Source of the DNA: Chloroflexota bacterium
Lineage (GTDB): Bacteria; Chloroflexota; Dehalococcoidia; Lucifugimonadales; UBA3495
NCBI GenBank assembly: GCA_022561675.1
Contig: JADFQT010000149.1
Location: 1-6,527 of the forward strand
Direction: 5' to 3'
Length of the DNA: 6,527 nucleotides
Below the pieces are notes generated by a model. The model had not been told where the DNA came from and made no database searches. It worked only from the letters and a program-made list of their open reading frames with translations. Shown one piece after another: positions 6,022-6,527 of the stretch. The position numbers and the translations under genes were made by a program. Numbering within the stretch: the first letter of the stretch is position 1; every line of letters starts with the position of its first letter.

Positions 6022-6219
6022 AAATCCCCCTATATGAGCCTGTCCCACAAATCAAGTCCTGCTTCGGATATCGTCATTTTGGCCATTTATTAGCCGTATG
6101 AGATTCACGTCTTTCTGGGTTGCCGCAATTAAGGAGTTTATTGTGACGACTTACTTCTCCGCCGGACTTTATGGGACAGGCTCATATCCCCTTTTTAAAA
6201 GGGGGGCTCAGGGGGATTT
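6022..6219. repeat. C5/G5-armed palindromic repeat interrupted by a MITE
   Basis: The left arm AAATCCCCCT (6022-6031) pairs with AGGGGGATTT (6210-6219). Inner arms TCCCCTTTTT (6187-6196) and AAAAGGGGGG (6197-6206) continue the symmetry. If the inserted element and one TA are removed, both half-palindromes are exactly 23 bases long and match at 18 positions, with four adjacent mismatches at the insertion site. Short palindromes of the AAATCCCCC...GGGGGATTT type are frequent dispersed repeats in environmental bacterial genomes. It encodes nothing visible. Confidence 0.7.
6033..6186. mobile_element. MITE-like non-autonomous element with TA flanks
   Basis: A 150 bp element (6035-6184) begins TGAGCCTGTCCCACAAA and ends TTTATGGGACAGGCTCA. 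These terminal inverted repeats match at 16 of 17 bases. TA dinucleotides at 6033-6034 and 6185-6186 flank it, as expected of IS630/Tc1-mariner-type transposition. A subterminal TCGTCA (6071-6076) is mirrored by TGACGA (6144-6149) at almost the same distance from each end. No open reading frame of useful size lies inside, so it would depend on a transposase elsewhere. It sits between the divergent hydrolase and ltaE promoters and breaks an older palindrome. The family assignment rests on the TA flanks and is tentative; the inverted repeats themselves are clear. Confidence 0.78.
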
Positions 6220-6268
6220 GGATCTTACCAATTTAGAACTTTCGTCAAGGATCAGTAAGTAGTAGGCC

Positions 6269-6275
6269 AAGGAGG
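6269..6275 (+). promoter_or_regulatory. Ribosome binding site of ltaE
   Basis: AAGGAGG is a near-perfect Shine-Dalgarno sequence, followed by CGCG and the ATG at 6280. It supports the start codon. No convincing -35/-10 pair was found between the repeat and this site. Confidence 0.85.
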
Positions 6276-6279
6276 CGCG

Positions 6280-6527
6280 ATGGCAAGGATAGATCTACGC
6301 AGCGATACCGTCACCCAACCTTCCGACGAGATGCGCCGGGCTATGGCTGATGCCGAGGTCGGCGACGATGTCTACGGAGAGGACCCCACGATAAACCGGC
6401 TGCAAGAAAGGGCCGCCGACCTGCTGGGCAAGGAGGCCGGATTGCTGATGGCCAGCGGGACCATGAGCAATCTGGTGGCCGCACTGACCCACTGCCAGCG
6501 GGGCGATGAAATCGTAATGGGCGACCA
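6280..6527 (+). CDS. ltaE: Low-specificity L-threonine aldolase, 5' part only
   Basis: PLP-dependent fold-type I enzyme that cleaves L-threonine or L-allo-threonine to glycine and acetaldehyde in the cytoplasm. Only the first 82 codons are in the window; the family is about 330-350 residues. IDLRSDTVTQPS (4-15) is the near-invariant N-terminal block and GDDVYGEDPT (28-37) the next signature. SGTMSN (59-64) forms part of the PLP-phosphate pocket, and the run to CQRGDEIVMGD matches E. coli LtaE closely in pattern. The PLP lysine lies beyond the edge, so activity cannot be judged. It is transcribed away from the hydrolase-lspA-rluD operon. Its upstream region has been invaded by the MITE and palindrome, whose right end lies about 60 bp before the ATG, so the promoter may be modified or supplied by repeat sequence. 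Confidence 0.93.
   Translation, partial: MARIDLRSDTVTQPSDEMRRAMADAEVGDDVYGEDPTINRLQERAADLLGKEAGLLMASGTMSNLVAALTHCQRGDEIVMGD

Noticed and set aside
6035..6184. Transposase gene remnant inside the MITE
   Set aside because: No open frame of useful length or DDE-type motif is present; the element is too short to have coded for one.
6187..6219. Rho-independent terminator (T-run and G-rich arms)
   Set aside because: The T and A runs are at the centre of the palindrome rather than after a GC stem, and both flanking genes point away from it. It is better explained as a dispersed repeat.

Overview
This window looks like an ordinary bacterial chromosome segment of moderately high G+C. It carries five genes on the minus strand and the beginning of one divergent gene on the plus strand. 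In minus-strand transcription order the genes are: an alpha/beta hydrolase (start 5849), lspA (start 5171), rluD-like (start 4200), glnS (start 3075) and gltX (start 1133, running off the left edge). A divergent ltaE-like gene starts at 6280 and runs off the right edge. No rRNA, tRNA, CRISPR array, transposase or phage gene was seen. The organism cannot be fixed from this sequence. A monoderm or Chloroflexota-like (Dehalococcoidia/SAR202-type) metagenomic genome is one possibility, suggested by the lspA-rluD pairing, a glnS in a non-proteobacterial-looking context and the repeat types. This is a weak inference.

Layout. The hydrolase, lspA and rluD are packed with 5-6 bp gaps and probably form one operon, driven by a good sigma-70-like promoter at 5880-5908 (TTGCCA, 17 bp, TAATAT). 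A 177 bp spacer then precedes glnS. A 235 bp spacer carrying a 110 bp nested palindromic repeat separates glnS from gltX. The 430 bp divergent spacer between the hydrolase and ltaE holds the promoter and a composite repeat: a 150 bp MITE-like element with 17 bp terminal inverted repeats and TA flanks, which has split an older C5/G5-armed palindrome.

Functionally, lspA serves lipoprotein maturation at the membrane and rluD serves 23S rRNA pseudouridylation. glnS and gltX supply Gln-tRNA and Glu-tRNA, and ltaE interconverts threonine and glycine. The hydrolase is of unknown substrate.

The most unusual points are three. (1) The gltX reading frame loses similarity to glutamyl-tRNA synthetase near residue 318 and continues, with no frame break, into sequence resembling an outer-membrane beta-barrel family; this is either a chimeric assembly or a real fusion. 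(2) LspA has a C-terminal CxxC/CxxC zinc ribbon and a long low-complexity tail. (3) There is a nested MITE-in-palindrome insertion upstream of ltaE. I see no convincing new multi-gene system such as a defence island or biosynthetic cluster.
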